Assembly: GCA_002720855.1 (NCBI GenBank)
Contig: PBIN01000005.1
Location: forward strand, 62,001-126,000
Reading direction: 5' to 3'
DNA from: Rhodospirillaceae bacterium
GTDB lineage: Bacteria > Pseudomonadota > Alphaproteobacteria > MPNO01 > UBA2964
Length of the DNA stretch: 64,000 nt
The position numbers and the translations under genes are program-made. Under the pieces are notes generated by a model, which searched no databases, had not been told where the DNA came from, and worked only from the letters and a program-made list of their open reading frames with translations. Shown in pieces: positions 42,409 to 51,590 of the stretch (position 1 is the first letter of the stretch; each line of letters opens with the position of its first letter).

Positions 42409-43929
42409 ATGGAAACTTATAAAATGTATATCGACGGCGAATTCGTCGATGCGGAAAACGGTGATCGGAATGACTCGATCAATCCTTTCAACGGTGAAGC
42501 CATCGCAAGCATTCCGCGCGGCGGCGCAGCAGATGTTAACAAGGCAGTTGCGGCGGCGCGTAAGGCCTTTGATCATGGTCCCTGGCCGCGTATGTCCGGT
42601 GAAGAGCGCAGTGAACTTATCGGCAAAGCCGCGGCAATCCTCAAAGACCGCATGAAAGATTATGCCCGGCTGGAGTCTCTCGATTCCGGCGGGACAATCA
42701 ACAAGACTGGCGCCGATGCTTTCCTCGCATCAAGGCAGCTGGCGTTCTTTGGAGAACAGGCCAAACGCTTTAACGAAGATCATGAACCCATAGACGGCAT
42801 GATGCGGGAAGGCCGTTCCTTTAACTATACGATCCGCGAACCGATGGGTGTCTGCGCGCAGATTATTCCTTGGAACTTCCCTTATATGATGGCGATCTGG
42901 AAGCTTGGACCGGCGTTGGCGACTGGCAACACTGTTGTCCTGAAACCCGCCTCTGATACGCCTGTTATGGCTTTAGAACTTGCCAAGGTATTTGACGAAG
43001 TAGGTTTTCCGCCGGGGGTGGTAAACATTATTAGCGGGCCGGGGGGTGTCATTGGCGAGACGTTAACGACACACCCTGACGTCGACAAGGTAGCCTTCAC
43101 GGGGTCCACTGAAGTTGGCCGTGAAATAATGGCTAAGGCGGCAGCGACCTTGAAGAAGGTGACGCTCGAATGTGGCGGCAAAGGCGCCAATATCATTCTC
43201 GACGATGCCGATCTGGATATCGCGATAGACGGTTCAATCTGGGCATCTTTCTATCATCAGGGCCAGGTATGTGAGTCCGGTACACGCCTGATGTTGGATG
43301 CCAATGGCCATGATGATTTCGTCGAACAGATGGTTGAAAAACTCAACGCAATGACGATGGGCGACCCTCTCGATCCGGCTACGCAACTTGGACCAGTGGT
43401 GTCCCAGAACCAGATGAAGTCTGTTCTTGAATATATCGATATCGGGAAAAACGAAGGCGCGGTTCTTGCCTGCGGTGGTGGTCAGGCAAACGGTGGCGAT
43501 CTTGATAAAGGCGCTTTCGTGCAACCGACTTTGTTTACCGGGGTTACCAACAATATGCGGATCGCGCAGGAAGAAATTTTTGGCCCGGTATTGGGCGTTC
43601 TTAAATATGACAACGTCGATGACGCGGTGGCTATGGCCAATGACTCGATCTTTGGCCTTTCAGCTGGCGTTTGGAGTCAGGATATCGATAAGGCAAAAGG
43701 CGTCGCCGCCCAGTTGCGTTCAGGAACGATCTGGATCAACGAATGGCATATGTTGTCTGAACGTTCGCCATTTGGCGGCTACAAGCAGTCAGGCGTTGGC
43801 CGTGAGTTTGGCGATGAAGGGTTACACGAATATACCGAGCTCAAAACTCTTTATGTCGACGACGCCAAAACACGGGACAACAAACCTTGGTACGATATGG
43901 TTGTTGCGCGCCCTAAGGCTGATGCTTAG
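42409..43929 (+). CDS. Aldehyde dehydrogenase family protein
   Basis: A 506-residue NAD(P)-dependent aldehyde dehydrogenase. The oxyanion and cofactor segments PWNFPYMMAIWKLGPALATGN and FTGSTEVGREIM are standard. The general base is Glu in TLECGGKGANI near 265 and the nucleophile is Cys in GQVCESGTRL near 299. PFGGYKQSGVGRE near the C-terminus completes the family. It oxidises an aldehyde to the carboxylic acid; the substrate is not indicated. The ATG at 42409 is chosen because the upstream frame lacks family resemblance. Its end overlaps the convergent small gene by 17 bp. Confidence 0.95.
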   Translation: METYKMYIDGEFVDAENGDRNDSINPFNGEAIASIPRGGAADVNKAVAAARKAFDHGPWPRMSGEERSELIGKAAAILKDRMKDYARLESLDSGGTINKTGADAFLASRQLAFFGEQAKRFNEDHEPIDGMMREGRSFNYTIREPMGVCAQIIPWNFPYMMAIWKLGPALATGNTVVLKPASDTPVMALELAKVFDEVGFPPGVVNIISGPGGVIGETLTTHPDVDKVAFTGSTEVGREIMAKAAATLKKVTLECGGKGANIILDDADLDIAIDGSIWASFYHQGQVCESGTRLMLDANGHDDFVEQMVEKLNAMTMGDPLDPATQLGPVVSQNQMKSVLEYIDIGKNEGAVLACGGGQANGGDLDKGAFVQPTLFTGVTNNMRIAQEEIFGPVLGVLKYDNVDDAVAMANDSIFGLSAGVWSQDIDKAKGVAAQLRSGTIWINEWHMLSERSPFGGYKQSGVGREFGDEGLHEYTELKTLYVDDAKTRDNKPWYDMVVARPKADA

Positions 43930-44236
43930 CGGCTACTTCGTCCAGATAACTTAAGAAAGGTGAGCCATCGACTGGTGAATGCTCACTGATTTCGTTTGTT
44001 TCGATATCAGTAAAATAGCTATCGAGCACGGTTTCGCGCTCATGTTTTAAAGGTGCACCGCAGAAGCAGGTTTCCGTCCATCTAACGACACCATCGCCTC
44101 CCAATTTTGCACGTTTCATAGAGGCAACGATTTCTCTGCCATCCGGTCGAAGGGCCGCGATCGAGCCATCTTCCAGACGCTGCTTTAATTCAAAACCTTT
44201 ATTCGTGATGAGTAGCGCGCTAACTGCATAAATCAT
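43913..44236 (-). CDS. Small unknown protein
   Basis: A 107-residue protein that I do not recognise. It opens MIYAVSALLITNKGFELKQRLEDGSI and has a WTETCFCGAPLKHE segment with two cysteines in CFC, then an acidic C-terminus. It is short enough that a metal- or partner-binding role is only a guess. The start at 44236 has GAGG nine bases upstream; a longer frame to 44329 looks less natural. It overlaps the end of the aldehyde dehydrogenase gene and is divergent from the Gfo/Idh gene. Confidence 0.6.
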   Translation of the reverse strand: MIYAVSALLITNKGFELKQRLEDGSIAALRPDGREIVASMKRAKLGGDGVVRWTETCFCGAPLKHERETVLDSYFTDIETNEISEHSPVDGSPFLSYLDEVAAKHQP

Positions 44237-44392
44237 GCCGGTGTCCTCGCACTCTTGTTCATACAATATGCAAATAATGCGGAAATTCCGATAAACAAGA
44301 ATTTTGTACCCAGATTTCGGATTCTGCAATGATGATCACCCTTGCTCGCCATGTGAGCGGACGGCACACTTCTTTCAAACCAACACAACTAA

Positions 44393-45388
44393 ATGAGTTC
44401 GAAAATGATCAATGCGGCAATCGTTGGAATCGGGAGATGGGGACAACATCTTGTTGAGTCGGTCCAAGGAAAGAGTGAACACATCAAATTTACGGCAGGT
44501 GTTACGCGGACCAGGTCCAAGGCTGAGAAGTTTTGCGGCGATCAGAATATCGAACTAAGAGACGACTATGCCGAACTGACAAACGACCCAGGCATCGATG
44601 CTGTCGTTTTGGCAACGCCGCACACGCAACATGAAAAACAAATCGTTGAAGCCGCCAACGCCGGGAAACATGTTTTTACAGAGAAACCATTTACGCTCGA
44701 TAAGGCCAGCGCGGAACGCGCCGTAGCAGCATGCAAAAATGCCGGTGTTACTTTGGCCTTGGGTCACAATCGTCGCTTTATGAAGAATACCGAACGGTTG
44801 AAAGAAATGGTCGACGCTGGCGAGCTTGGCACCCTGATGCATATTGATGGAAATCAGTCAGCGGACCTTAATGTTGCCGCGGGCGCGTGGCGGGATTCCC
44901 GAGAGGAAAGCCCCGCAGGGGGAATGACCTCGCTCGGCGTTCATGCGCTCGATTGTATTATGCATCTGGCGGGTAAAATCAGTGCGATAGATGCTTACAG
45001 CACGCGCCGCGCGATCAGTTTCGATATCGATGATACGACCGCAGCTTTATTGCGGTTTGAGAATGGAATGACCGGCACGCTTGTAACACTGGCCTCAACA
45101 CCGCGCATCTGGCACATCCGGATTGCCGGATCCGCAGGGTGGGCAGAAATGAGAGACAATAAAACACTTACCGTATGCAAAGGCGATGGTATGCCCAAAG
45201 ACATCACGTTTGATGACACACCTTATCCCCACCTGGAGTCATTGTCGGGAGAATTGGACGAATTCGCCCAAGCCGTTGAAGGAAATGCGATCTACAGAAT
45301 CTCGCCGAAAGAGATGGTCCACAATGCCGAAGTATTGGCAGGGTTGATAAACAGCGCGGAGACCGGAAATCGCGTAACGTTTAGCTGA
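44393..45388 (+). CDS. Gfo/Idh/MocA family oxidoreductase
   Basis: A 331-residue NAD(P)-dependent oxidoreductase. The Rossmann motif is GIGRWGQHL at 12-20, DAVVLATPHTQHEK follows near 70, and EKPFTL near 97 provides the conserved catalytic lysine region. The C-terminal alpha/beta domain has GHNRRFMKN. Members act on sugars, inositol or related polyols. It ends with TGA directly abutting the ATG of the next gene, so both are coupled. An alternative start four codons later is possible. Confidence 0.92.
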   Translation: MSSKMINAAIVGIGRWGQHLVESVQGKSEHIKFTAGVTRTRSKAEKFCGDQNIELRDDYAELTNDPGIDAVVLATPHTQHEKQIVEAANAGKHVFTEKPFTLDKASAERAVAACKNAGVTLALGHNRRFMKNTERLKEMVDAGELGTLMHIDGNQSADLNVAAGAWRDSREESPAGGMTSLGVHALDCIMHLAGKISAIDAYSTRRAISFDIDDTTAALLRFENGMTGTLVTLASTPRIWHIRIAGSAGWAEMRDNKTLTVCKGDGMPKDITFDDTPYPHLESLSGELDEFAQAVEGNAIYRISPKEMVHNAEVLAGLINSAETGNRVTFS

Positions 45389-46555
45389 ATGGCGACCTCA
45401 TCCCGCATTGTCGTGGTCGGTGGTGGTTACGCTGGGTTGACCGCTGCAGCGCGGATTGCGGAAGGAAAAACTGATGCAACGGTTACCCTGATTGATCGCA
45501 AATCAGAGTTTATCGAACGAATCCGGTTGCATGAAATTGCCGCCGGGTCCGAACCTCGCGACCTTGGCTACAAAGATTTTATGGAATGCCGCGGCGGAAA
45601 TTTCCATCGCGGTGGCGTTTCGGGAATTGATCTAGCCAGGCAGCTCATTGAACTCGAAGGGCAGGACACGATTGCATGGGATACACTTGTTTACGCTCTA
45701 GGCAGCTTTACAGATGTTGATAGTGTTCCCGGAGTTCGGGAGCACGCGGTATCGCTTGATGATTTAGGTGAATGTCGCGAACTATTTGGCCGGCTTTTTG
45801 AAGCACCCAAAGGAACCAAACTGCTTATAGTTGGTGGCGGCCTAACAGCGATAGAGGCGGCTTGTGAATTCGCTGAACGATTCCCCCAATTGGAAATTAC
45901 GCTTGCCGTTGGTAATAAATTTGAAGCCCATCGAAAACCAGGTGGCCTTTCGGCAGGGGCTATCGAGCATCTTCGAAACACATTCGACCGTTTATCAGTC
46001 AATGTGATTGTTGGCGACCGAGTGACGTCAGTTGAGAAAAACAGTGCAGTGATCGGGGATGATAATACGCTTCCTTTTGATCTTTGCATTTGGGCTGCTG
46101 GGTTTTCAGTACCTACGCTGGCAAAGGAGTCGGGGCTTGCCGTCAATGACTCCGGACAAATTAGGACCAACCGCTCACTTGCTTCCTTTAGCCATGCAAA
46201 TGTCCTGGCCGTCGGCGATTCAGCAGAAGTAATCGCAGAGATTGGTGGGCGTTGTCGAATGAGTTGCGCCACCGGTCGGCCAATGGGGGAGATGGCGGCA
46301 AAAACGATTTTGGGACGGCTGCTTGCTGAGTCATCTACTCCGTTCGAATTCGGTTATTCTTTTCGCTGTATCAGTCTCGGCCGAGAGGATGGGTTGATTC
46401 AATTTGTCGACGAGAAAGATTGTCCAACTGATGATGTTTGGACAGGAAAAAGAGGCGCGCGCTGGAAGGAATATATATGCCAGCGCACCCTTCAAGGGAT
46501 TGGATTTGACGTTGATATTGGTGACCCACCTGATACGCCACCTGCTCGTATCTAA
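45389..46555 (+). CDS. NAD(P)/FAD-dependent oxidoreductase (NDH-2/AIF-like)
   Basis: A 388-residue pyridine nucleotide-disulfide oxidoreductase fold. FAD binding is RIVVVGGGYAGLTAAARI at 6-23; the second dinucleotide site is LLIVGGGLTAIEAACEFAE near 145; the ATG/GD motif is VLAVGDSAEV near 272. It resembles type II NADH dehydrogenases and related ferredoxin/quinone reductases. Its start directly follows the Gfo/Idh stop codon. It may recycle the NAD(P)H made by that enzyme, or reduce a protein partner, for example the Rieske oxygenase, but that is an inference only. Confidence 0.9.
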   Translation: MATSSRIVVVGGGYAGLTAAARIAEGKTDATVTLIDRKSEFIERIRLHEIAAGSEPRDLGYKDFMECRGGNFHRGGVSGIDLARQLIELEGQDTIAWDTLVYALGSFTDVDSVPGVREHAVSLDDLGECRELFGRLFEAPKGTKLLIVGGGLTAIEAACEFAERFPQLEITLAVGNKFEAHRKPGGLSAGAIEHLRNTFDRLSVNVIVGDRVTSVEKNSAVIGDDNTLPFDLCIWAAGFSVPTLAKESGLAVNDSGQIRTNRSLASFSHANVLAVGDSAEVIAEIGGRCRMSCATGRPMGEMAAKTILGRLLAESSTPFEFGYSFRCISLGREDGLIQFVDEKDCPTDDVWTGKRGARWKEYICQRTLQGIGFDVDIGDPPDTPPARI

Positions 46556-46560
46556 ACCGA

Positions 46561-47499
46561 TTATATATCCTGCCAATAGCTCAACATGCGTTTCCGCATT
46601 TCGGGGTCCGGCATGCGACCACGTCCCGCTTCCAGATTGTCCAGCATGTATTTAACTTTGTCGGTGCCAGGAATGACGCATGTCACAGTTGGATGACCGA
46701 GGATATATTTGAGGAAAAACTGTCCCCAGCTTTTAGCGTCGAATTCCTTCGCCCAGTTCGGCAGTTTTCGACCACGAACTTGTCTAAACATGCTGCCTCG
46801 ACCGTAGGGACGATTTACAATAACGGCAATGCCAAGATCTTTCGCTATTGGCAGCAAGTCGGTTTCGGTACTGATTTGATTTAGTGAGTAACCAAGCTGA
46901 ACGAAATCGGGATTGTGTTTACGCATGGCCGCCGCGAGTTCCTGATTGTAACCGGCGAGGTAATGGGTAATCCCGACATAGCGAATGCGGCCTTCCTTTT
47001 TGAGACCACTCAGGGTGTCCAGTTGGGTGTCGGTGTCGCTGAGATTGTGCACCTGAAATAAATCGATTTTGTCTGTTTTCAGAAGTTTGAACGAATTTTC
47101 GATCTGTTCGCGCCCCTCCTCTAGGCCATCGGCCCAGACCTTGGTTGCGATAAACGCCCGTTCGCGGGCTTTCATCCGGGTTAGCAGTTTTCCGATTACC
47201 TCTTCCGCGTCTTGATAACTTGGAGCGGTATCGATGACAGTACCGCCACCATCAAACAGATTCTGAAGTACGCCTTGGCGTTCGCGCCACTCAGCTTGGT
47301 CGTTGCCGATGTCAAAGACACGGGAAGTCCCAATTCCGACAATTGGAAGCATCTCTCCGGATTTTGGGATTGCACGCTTTTTGATAGCGGTGGCGCTGGA
47401 TACCCGTGTTGTAGGGAGAATTGAAGCCGCAGAAATACCTGCGCCATATTTCAGGATTGAACGTCTTGTCGGTGTCCAGCCTTTCGAAATATTAGTCAT
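46561..47499 (-). CDS. Aldo/keto reductase with a twin-arginine signal
   Basis: A 312-residue TIM-barrel NADPH reductase. The N-terminus carries TRRSILKYGAGISAASIL, a twin-arginine (Tat) signal, so it is exported folded to the periplasm, unusual for a NADPH enzyme. The aldo/keto reductase tetrad is visible: Asp and Tyr in VIDTAPSYQDAEE, Lys in ATKVWA and His in VHNLSD. Its ATG overlaps the stop of the upstream transporter-like gene (ATGA, 47496-47499), so both are made together. Substrate and electron source are unclear. Confidence 0.9.
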   Translation of the reverse strand: MTNISKGWTPTRRSILKYGAGISAASILPTTRVSSATAIKKRAIPKSGEMLPIVGIGTSRVFDIGNDQAEWRERQGVLQNLFDGGGTVIDTAPSYQDAEEVIGKLLTRMKARERAFIATKVWADGLEEGREQIENSFKLLKTDKIDLFQVHNLSDTDTQLDTLSGLKKEGRIRYVGITHYLAGYNQELAAAMRKHNPDFVQLGYSLNQISTETDLLPIAKDLGIAVIVNRPYGRGSMFRQVRGRKLPNWAKEFDAKSWGQFFLKYILGHPTVTCVIPGTDKVKYMLDNLEAGRGRMPDPEMRKRMLSYWQDI

Positions 47500-48785
47500 T
47501 GCGGTTTCTCCTCATCTTTGGCCTCAGATTGTCGTTCCTGAGATCGCCCAAGTAAGATAGCTAAAATAAACCATAGTCCGGCAATGGGGACTGTTGCCAA
47601 TGCTATACCGGAAATATCGAGCCCGGTTCCCTGCATTATTTTGAATAGCCAGCCGTTCACGGCATCGCCGCCGCGAAAGACAACTGTGTCGATAACGCTT
47701 TTGGCTTTGTACTTCGCTTCACGATCAACGACGGTGAAAAATATTTCACGTGCCGGATTGGAAATTGCGAAATTCGCTGTTCGCTGAACGGCCTCAAATA
47801 TGATGACAACGCCAAGGATTGGTGAGTATGCCATCGCCGCAAATCCAAATATAGCTACCAGAGGCAAAATGGCGGCAGCTGTGCCGACGCCAAATCGGGA
47901 AATAAGCCGACCGGTCCCAGCAAGCTGGATAATTATTGTCAGAATGCTGACGGAGAGTTCGATGCCTGCAAATATTTGGACACGAGAAGCGGAATCAGTC
48001 GATGCGGCCGCGACAATGTTTTGCTGCTGGAAGTAAAGAAATGTTCCGGCGAGAGAGAGCAAAAAGACCCATAGGGCTATTCCTGCGAGGTAGGGGGATT
48101 TGATAATTTCAACGACCCCTGCGAGGCTGCCGCCGCCGAGCGGTTGCTGCATGTTTTCAGAGCCGCCGATTTTATCGCGACTGTCTTTCGTCTCGGATGC
48201 AACGCGGCGCATACAAAATACCGCTAATTCGAGCATAATGGCGGCGATTATGAGGAGATTTACGGCGCCAATCGGTTTTACGAGAGTGAGCGTGATGGTT
48301 GGGCCAAGAAATGCGCCGATTGATCCGCCCGCCGCTATAAATGCAAATAGCCTTTTTCCCTGTTCTGAACGAAACAGGTCGGCCATCAGTTGCCAAAACA
48401 CCGATACAACAAAAAGAACGAAGACACTGATCCAGACAAAAAATGCTCTGGCGACAATGACTTTTTCGACGTCGAGCGTCAGGAGGAGCCAAAATATCAG
48501 AATATTTAAAATGAAGAATCGATAGATGACCGGAATGAATTGTTCCCGGGTAAAGCGGGCGACTAACCATCCGTAAAGCGGGATTGCGCAAATAATGGCT
48601 ATAAAAGTGGCGGTAAACAGCCAGTGAAGTTGTCGAATTCCGCCAATGATCCCCATCTCATCGCGTACAGGGCGTAGTATGTAATATGCGCAGAGGACCG
48701 TAAAAAAATAGGCGAATGACCAGAGAAGCGCGCGAACTTCGTTCGGTCGAACATCAACCAGTTTGCGGAGCCATTGCTCAGCCAT
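47496..48785 (-). CDS. ATP/ADP-translocase-like (NTT/AAA family) membrane transporter
   Basis: A 429-residue inner-membrane protein with about 12 hydrophobic segments. The first segment SFAYFFTVLCAYYILRPVRDEMG is typical of the NTP/NDP-exchange transporter (TLC/Npt1) family and its free-living proteobacterial relatives, which have no proven nucleotide exchange. The PAREIFFTVVDREAKYKAKS motif near the end is also typical. The ATG at 48785 follows GGGGGAAG; a longer frame begins at 48854. Its stop overlaps the start of the Tat-exported aldo/keto reductase, suggesting a linked function. Confidence 0.86.
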   Translation of the reverse strand: MAEQWLRKLVDVRPNEVRALLWSFAYFFTVLCAYYILRPVRDEMGIIGGIRQLHWLFTATFIAIICAIPLYGWLVARFTREQFIPVIYRFFILNILIFWLLLTLDVEKVIVARAFFVWISVFVLFVVSVFWQLMADLFRSEQGKRLFAFIAAGGSIGAFLGPTITLTLVKPIGAVNLLIIAAIMLELAVFCMRRVASETKDSRDKIGGSENMQQPLGGGSLAGVVEIIKSPYLAGIALWVFLLSLAGTFLYFQQQNIVAAASTDSASRVQIFAGIELSVSILTIIIQLAGTGRLISRFGVGTAAAILPLVAIFGFAAMAYSPILGVVIIFEAVQRTANFAISNPAREIFFTVVDREAKYKAKSVIDTVVFRGGDAVNGWLFKIMQGTGLDISGIALATVPIAGLWFILAILLGRSQERQSEAKDEEKPQ

Positions 48786-48932
48786 TTTTGACTTCCCCCG
48801 GAGTCGTATAGGCAAAATCACCCATACTCTATAACACGCGTATTTATAGGCCATTCCGTCGTATTCGAGCTTTCACCCGAATGTGATAAGAAAGGGGTGG
48901 CGAACGAGACTGTAAGGTTTGAGAATAGAACT

Positions 48933-49946
48933 ATGAAAGCTTTGTGGATTTGGATAGCGCCTCGTCGCGGCGTATTGGGCTTTGCGATAGCGGTCCTTGC
49001 CGGGTTCGGTGTTTTTTATGTCGCGTCGGCAAGCCCGGCATTGTGGAAATTCCAATGGCCGAAAACAGACTTTAGCCAGACTTCTGTTGATTTGTCGGAA
49101 ATTATTTCCGGGGGGCCGGGCAAGGATGGCATTCCGGCGATCAATACGCCCCGTTTCAAGCCGGTTGACGAAATCGTCAAAGAAAAATTTTATGCCGCCA
49201 AAGAGCCCGTCATTGGTTTTGTGTTGAACGGCGATGCGCGGGCCTACCCGCTGCAAATTCTGATGTGGCATGAGATTGTCAATGACGTCGTTGGCGGTGT
49301 TCCGGTTGCGGTGACCTATTGTCCACTTTGCAATTCTGCGATTGTGTTCGACCGGACGGTTGCGGGGCGGGTTTTGGATTTCGGTACAACCGGAAATTTG
49401 CGCAAATCCGATATGGTTATGTATGACCGGCAGACAGAAAGGTGGTGGCAGCAGTTTCTCGGCAAAGGCATTGTTGGCCAAATGAATGGCGTTACACTGA
49501 AGGCATTGCCTGCGCGTGTTGAGTCTTTCGAACGGTTTGTCAAAAGAGCGCCAAAAGGAAAGGTTCTCGTTCCAGCCGGTGACATACAGCGTGCCTACGG
49601 AATGAATCCTTATCTTGGATATGACACTGCGCCGAGACCCTTTCTGTATAGGGGTGAAATGCCCAAAGGAATTAAACCTTTGGCTTATGTCCTTGTTGTT
49701 GGAAATGAAGGATGGGCCCTGGATTTACTGAGACAGAAAAAGCGTGTCGAAAAAGGTGATTTGGTTATTACCTGGGAGCCAGGTCAAAATTCCGCTCTTG
49801 ATACAAGCGATATTGCGGAGGGGCGGGATATCGGAAATGTCATCGTCCAGCGCAAGGTGAACGGTAAACTGGTTGATGCGGCGCATGATTTGACGTTTGC
49901 CTTTGTATTTCACGCCTTTATTAAAGGCGGTAAACTCTACAAATAG
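48933..49946 (+). CDS. DUF3179 domain-containing exported or anchored protein
   Basis: A 337-residue protein with an N-terminal membrane segment (about 13-34, GVLGFAIAVLAGFGVFYVA) and a large extracytoplasmic domain. DUF3179 features include KEPVIGFVLNGDARAYPLQILMWHEIVND, the conserved YCPLCNSAIVFDR with a CxxC pair, and WWQQFLGKGIVG. DUF3179 has no established function; the CxxC could be redox active. The start is uncertain: GTG at 48897 adds 12 residues but leaves no room for a ribosome site, so the ATG at 48933 is preferred. It is divergent from the transporter gene. Confidence 0.85.
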   Translation: MKALWIWIAPRRGVLGFAIAVLAGFGVFYVASASPALWKFQWPKTDFSQTSVDLSEIISGGPGKDGIPAINTPRFKPVDEIVKEKFYAAKEPVIGFVLNGDARAYPLQILMWHEIVNDVVGGVPVAVTYCPLCNSAIVFDRTVAGRVLDFGTTGNLRKSDMVMYDRQTERWWQQFLGKGIVGQMNGVTLKALPARVESFERFVKRAPKGKVLVPAGDIQRAYGMNPYLGYDTAPRPFLYRGEMPKGIKPLAYVLVVGNEGWALDLLRQKKRVEKGDLVITWEPGQNSALDTSDIAEGRDIGNVIVQRKVNGKLVDAAHDLTFAFVFHAFIKGGKLYK

Positions 49947-50020
49947 CGTTGTAGAGCGATTGAATCCTGTGCTGGAATGCTTGTTCCAGACACCCTATCT
50001 TAGTGGTAGGGAAGGACATT

Positions 50021-50728
50021 ATGGCGAGCGAGAATAAAAACGTTCCTACACAGGCGGGTTCCCAGGAAGTTTCTGATTTTCTGGAGAAACTTGCGCGAAC
50101 ACCTGCAGTTAGACCTTCTGGCGGTTGCGGGCGGTTAATGTTCGCGATGGATGCGACAGCCAGTCGTGAACCCACTTGGGACAGCGCCTGTCATATTCAA
50201 AGTGAAATGTTCAAGGCGACCGACGGGTTGGGCGGTCTTGAGGTTCAGCTTGTTTTTTTCCGCGGATTTGGAGAGTGCAAAAATAGTTCCTGGCTCTCAT
50301 CATCGGATGACCTGGTCCGGCGGATGACTTCCGTCTACTGCCGTGGCGGTAGAACGCAAATTGGAAAAGTGTTTAATCACGCTATCAGCGAGACAAAGCA
50401 GCGCAAAGTAAACGCGCTCGTTTATGTTGGGGACGCAATGGAGGAGGAGATAGATGATCTCTGCCATTCGGCCGGTGAGCTTGGCGTCCTCGGTGTGCCG
50501 ATCTTTGCCTTCCAGGAGGGAGATGACCTGGTAGCGACGCAAGCATTTAAACAGTTTGCGAATCTAACAGGCGGGGCGCATTGTCGTTTCGATGCAGCAG
50601 CAGCAGGTCAGTTGAAGGAGTTGCTTGCCGCCGTGGCTGTTTTTGCCGCCGGTGGGTTGCCGGCGCTAGAGGACTACGGCAAACGCGCTGGTTCAGCGGT
50701 CGCACAAATTACCTCTCAAGTGAAATAG
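50021..50728 (+). CDS. VWA-fold protein paired with a membrane DnaJ protein
   Basis: A 235-residue protein that appears cytosolic. Residues 40-50 carry RLMFAMDATASRE, a DxTxS variant of the MIDAS site of von Willebrand A folds, and the alternating strands VQLVFFRGFGECKNSSWL, VNALVYVGDAMEEE and VPIFAFQEGDD follow in VWA order. It is often seen next to a membrane DnaJ gene, as here (26 bp apart), so the two probably act together. AGGGAAGGACATT precedes the ATG. Role unknown. Confidence 0.85.
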   Translation: MASENKNVPTQAGSQEVSDFLEKLARTPAVRPSGGCGRLMFAMDATASREPTWDSACHIQSEMFKATDGLGGLEVQLVFFRGFGECKNSSWLSSSDDLVRRMTSVYCRGGRTQIGKVFNHAISETKQRKVNALVYVGDAMEEEIDDLCHSAGELGVLGVPIFAFQEGDDLVATQAFKQFANLTGGAHCRFDAAAAGQLKELLAAVAVFAAGGLPALEDYGKRAGSAVAQITSQVK

Positions 50729-50754
50729 CTTTAGCGGGTCGAACAGGGAATACG

Positions 50755-51483
50755 ATGCCGTATCTCGTCCTCGGAATTGCCGTCTTAATTGGGTTGGTCC
50801 TTATCGTCAAAGGTGTTGCCGGACTCAACCCAATGCGTGCGTTCAAGGTTTTGCTCGGTGTAGCGGTGTTGGGGGCGATAGGCGCGTTCCTGTATTTGGT
50901 TGCCTCGCGGGGGTTAGGCACGTTGATGTTCGTGCTCGCCTTTTTGTTGCCGACGTTGCTCCGTTGGCGAGCAGCCAAACAGTTCTTTCGGAACCTCGGT
51001 GGTCCCAGTCCGGGACAGGCAACTGGTGTGAACACCAAATATCTGAGGATGTCACTTGATCACGATAGCGGTATTCTGGATGGCACGGTCTTGGAAGGAA
51101 ATTTCAAGGGTCGGCGGCTAGGCGAACTTGCGCAGGCAGAACTCCTGGATTTGCTACAGGAATGCCGCGTCAATGATGAGGAATCTGCGCAAGTACTCGA
51201 AGCTTATTTGGACAGGGTACATGGTGCGTCATGGCGTGGCGGCGCATCAGGTGATCACGCTGGTAATAATAGTGATGCTAATTCGGCGGGTGGCACTCCC
51301 TGGGGCGGCGGAATGACTCGTGAAGAGGCCTTTGAAATTCTCAATATTTCCCCTGGCGCTACACCTGAGGAAATTAAAGAAGCCCACCACGCTTTAATGA
51401 AAAAAATTCACCCTGACCAAGGGGGGTCGAATTATCTCGCAAGCAAAATCAATCAAGCGAAGGAACTTCTTTTAGGCGATTAG
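50755..51483 (+). CDS. Membrane-anchored DnaJ-domain protein
   Basis: A 242-residue protein with two N-terminal membrane helices (about 2-20 and 29-58) and a C-terminal J domain. The J domain starts MTREEAFEILNISPGATPEEIKEAHH and ends with the HPD motif (KKIHPDQGGS) at about residue 221, which stimulates DnaK ATPase. A Gly/Asn/Ser-rich linker (about 160-185) joins the parts. It resembles the DnaJ/TIM14-like membrane co-chaperones of alphaproteobacteria. The true start is ATG 50755 (ACAGGGAA upstream); earlier in-frame sequence overlaps the VWA gene. Confidence 0.9.
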   Translation: MPYLVLGIAVLIGLVLIVKGVAGLNPMRAFKVLLGVAVLGAIGAFLYLVASRGLGTLMFVLAFLLPTLLRWRAAKQFFRNLGGPSPGQATGVNTKYLRMSLDHDSGILDGTVLEGNFKGRRLGELAQAELLDLLQECRVNDEESAQVLEAYLDRVHGASWRGGASGDHAGNNSDANSAGGTPWGGGMTREEAFEILNISPGATPEEIKEAHHALMKKIHPDQGGSNYLASKINQAKELLLGD

Positions 51484-51590
51484 TTTTGCGACCAGCACCT
51501 GGAGCTTTTCTTGCCATCGGGCAGTCCTTTGTGGCACAAACACGCGCCTATCTTTAATAGACTTAGTATTTTGTCCTAAAGGGTAGTTTG

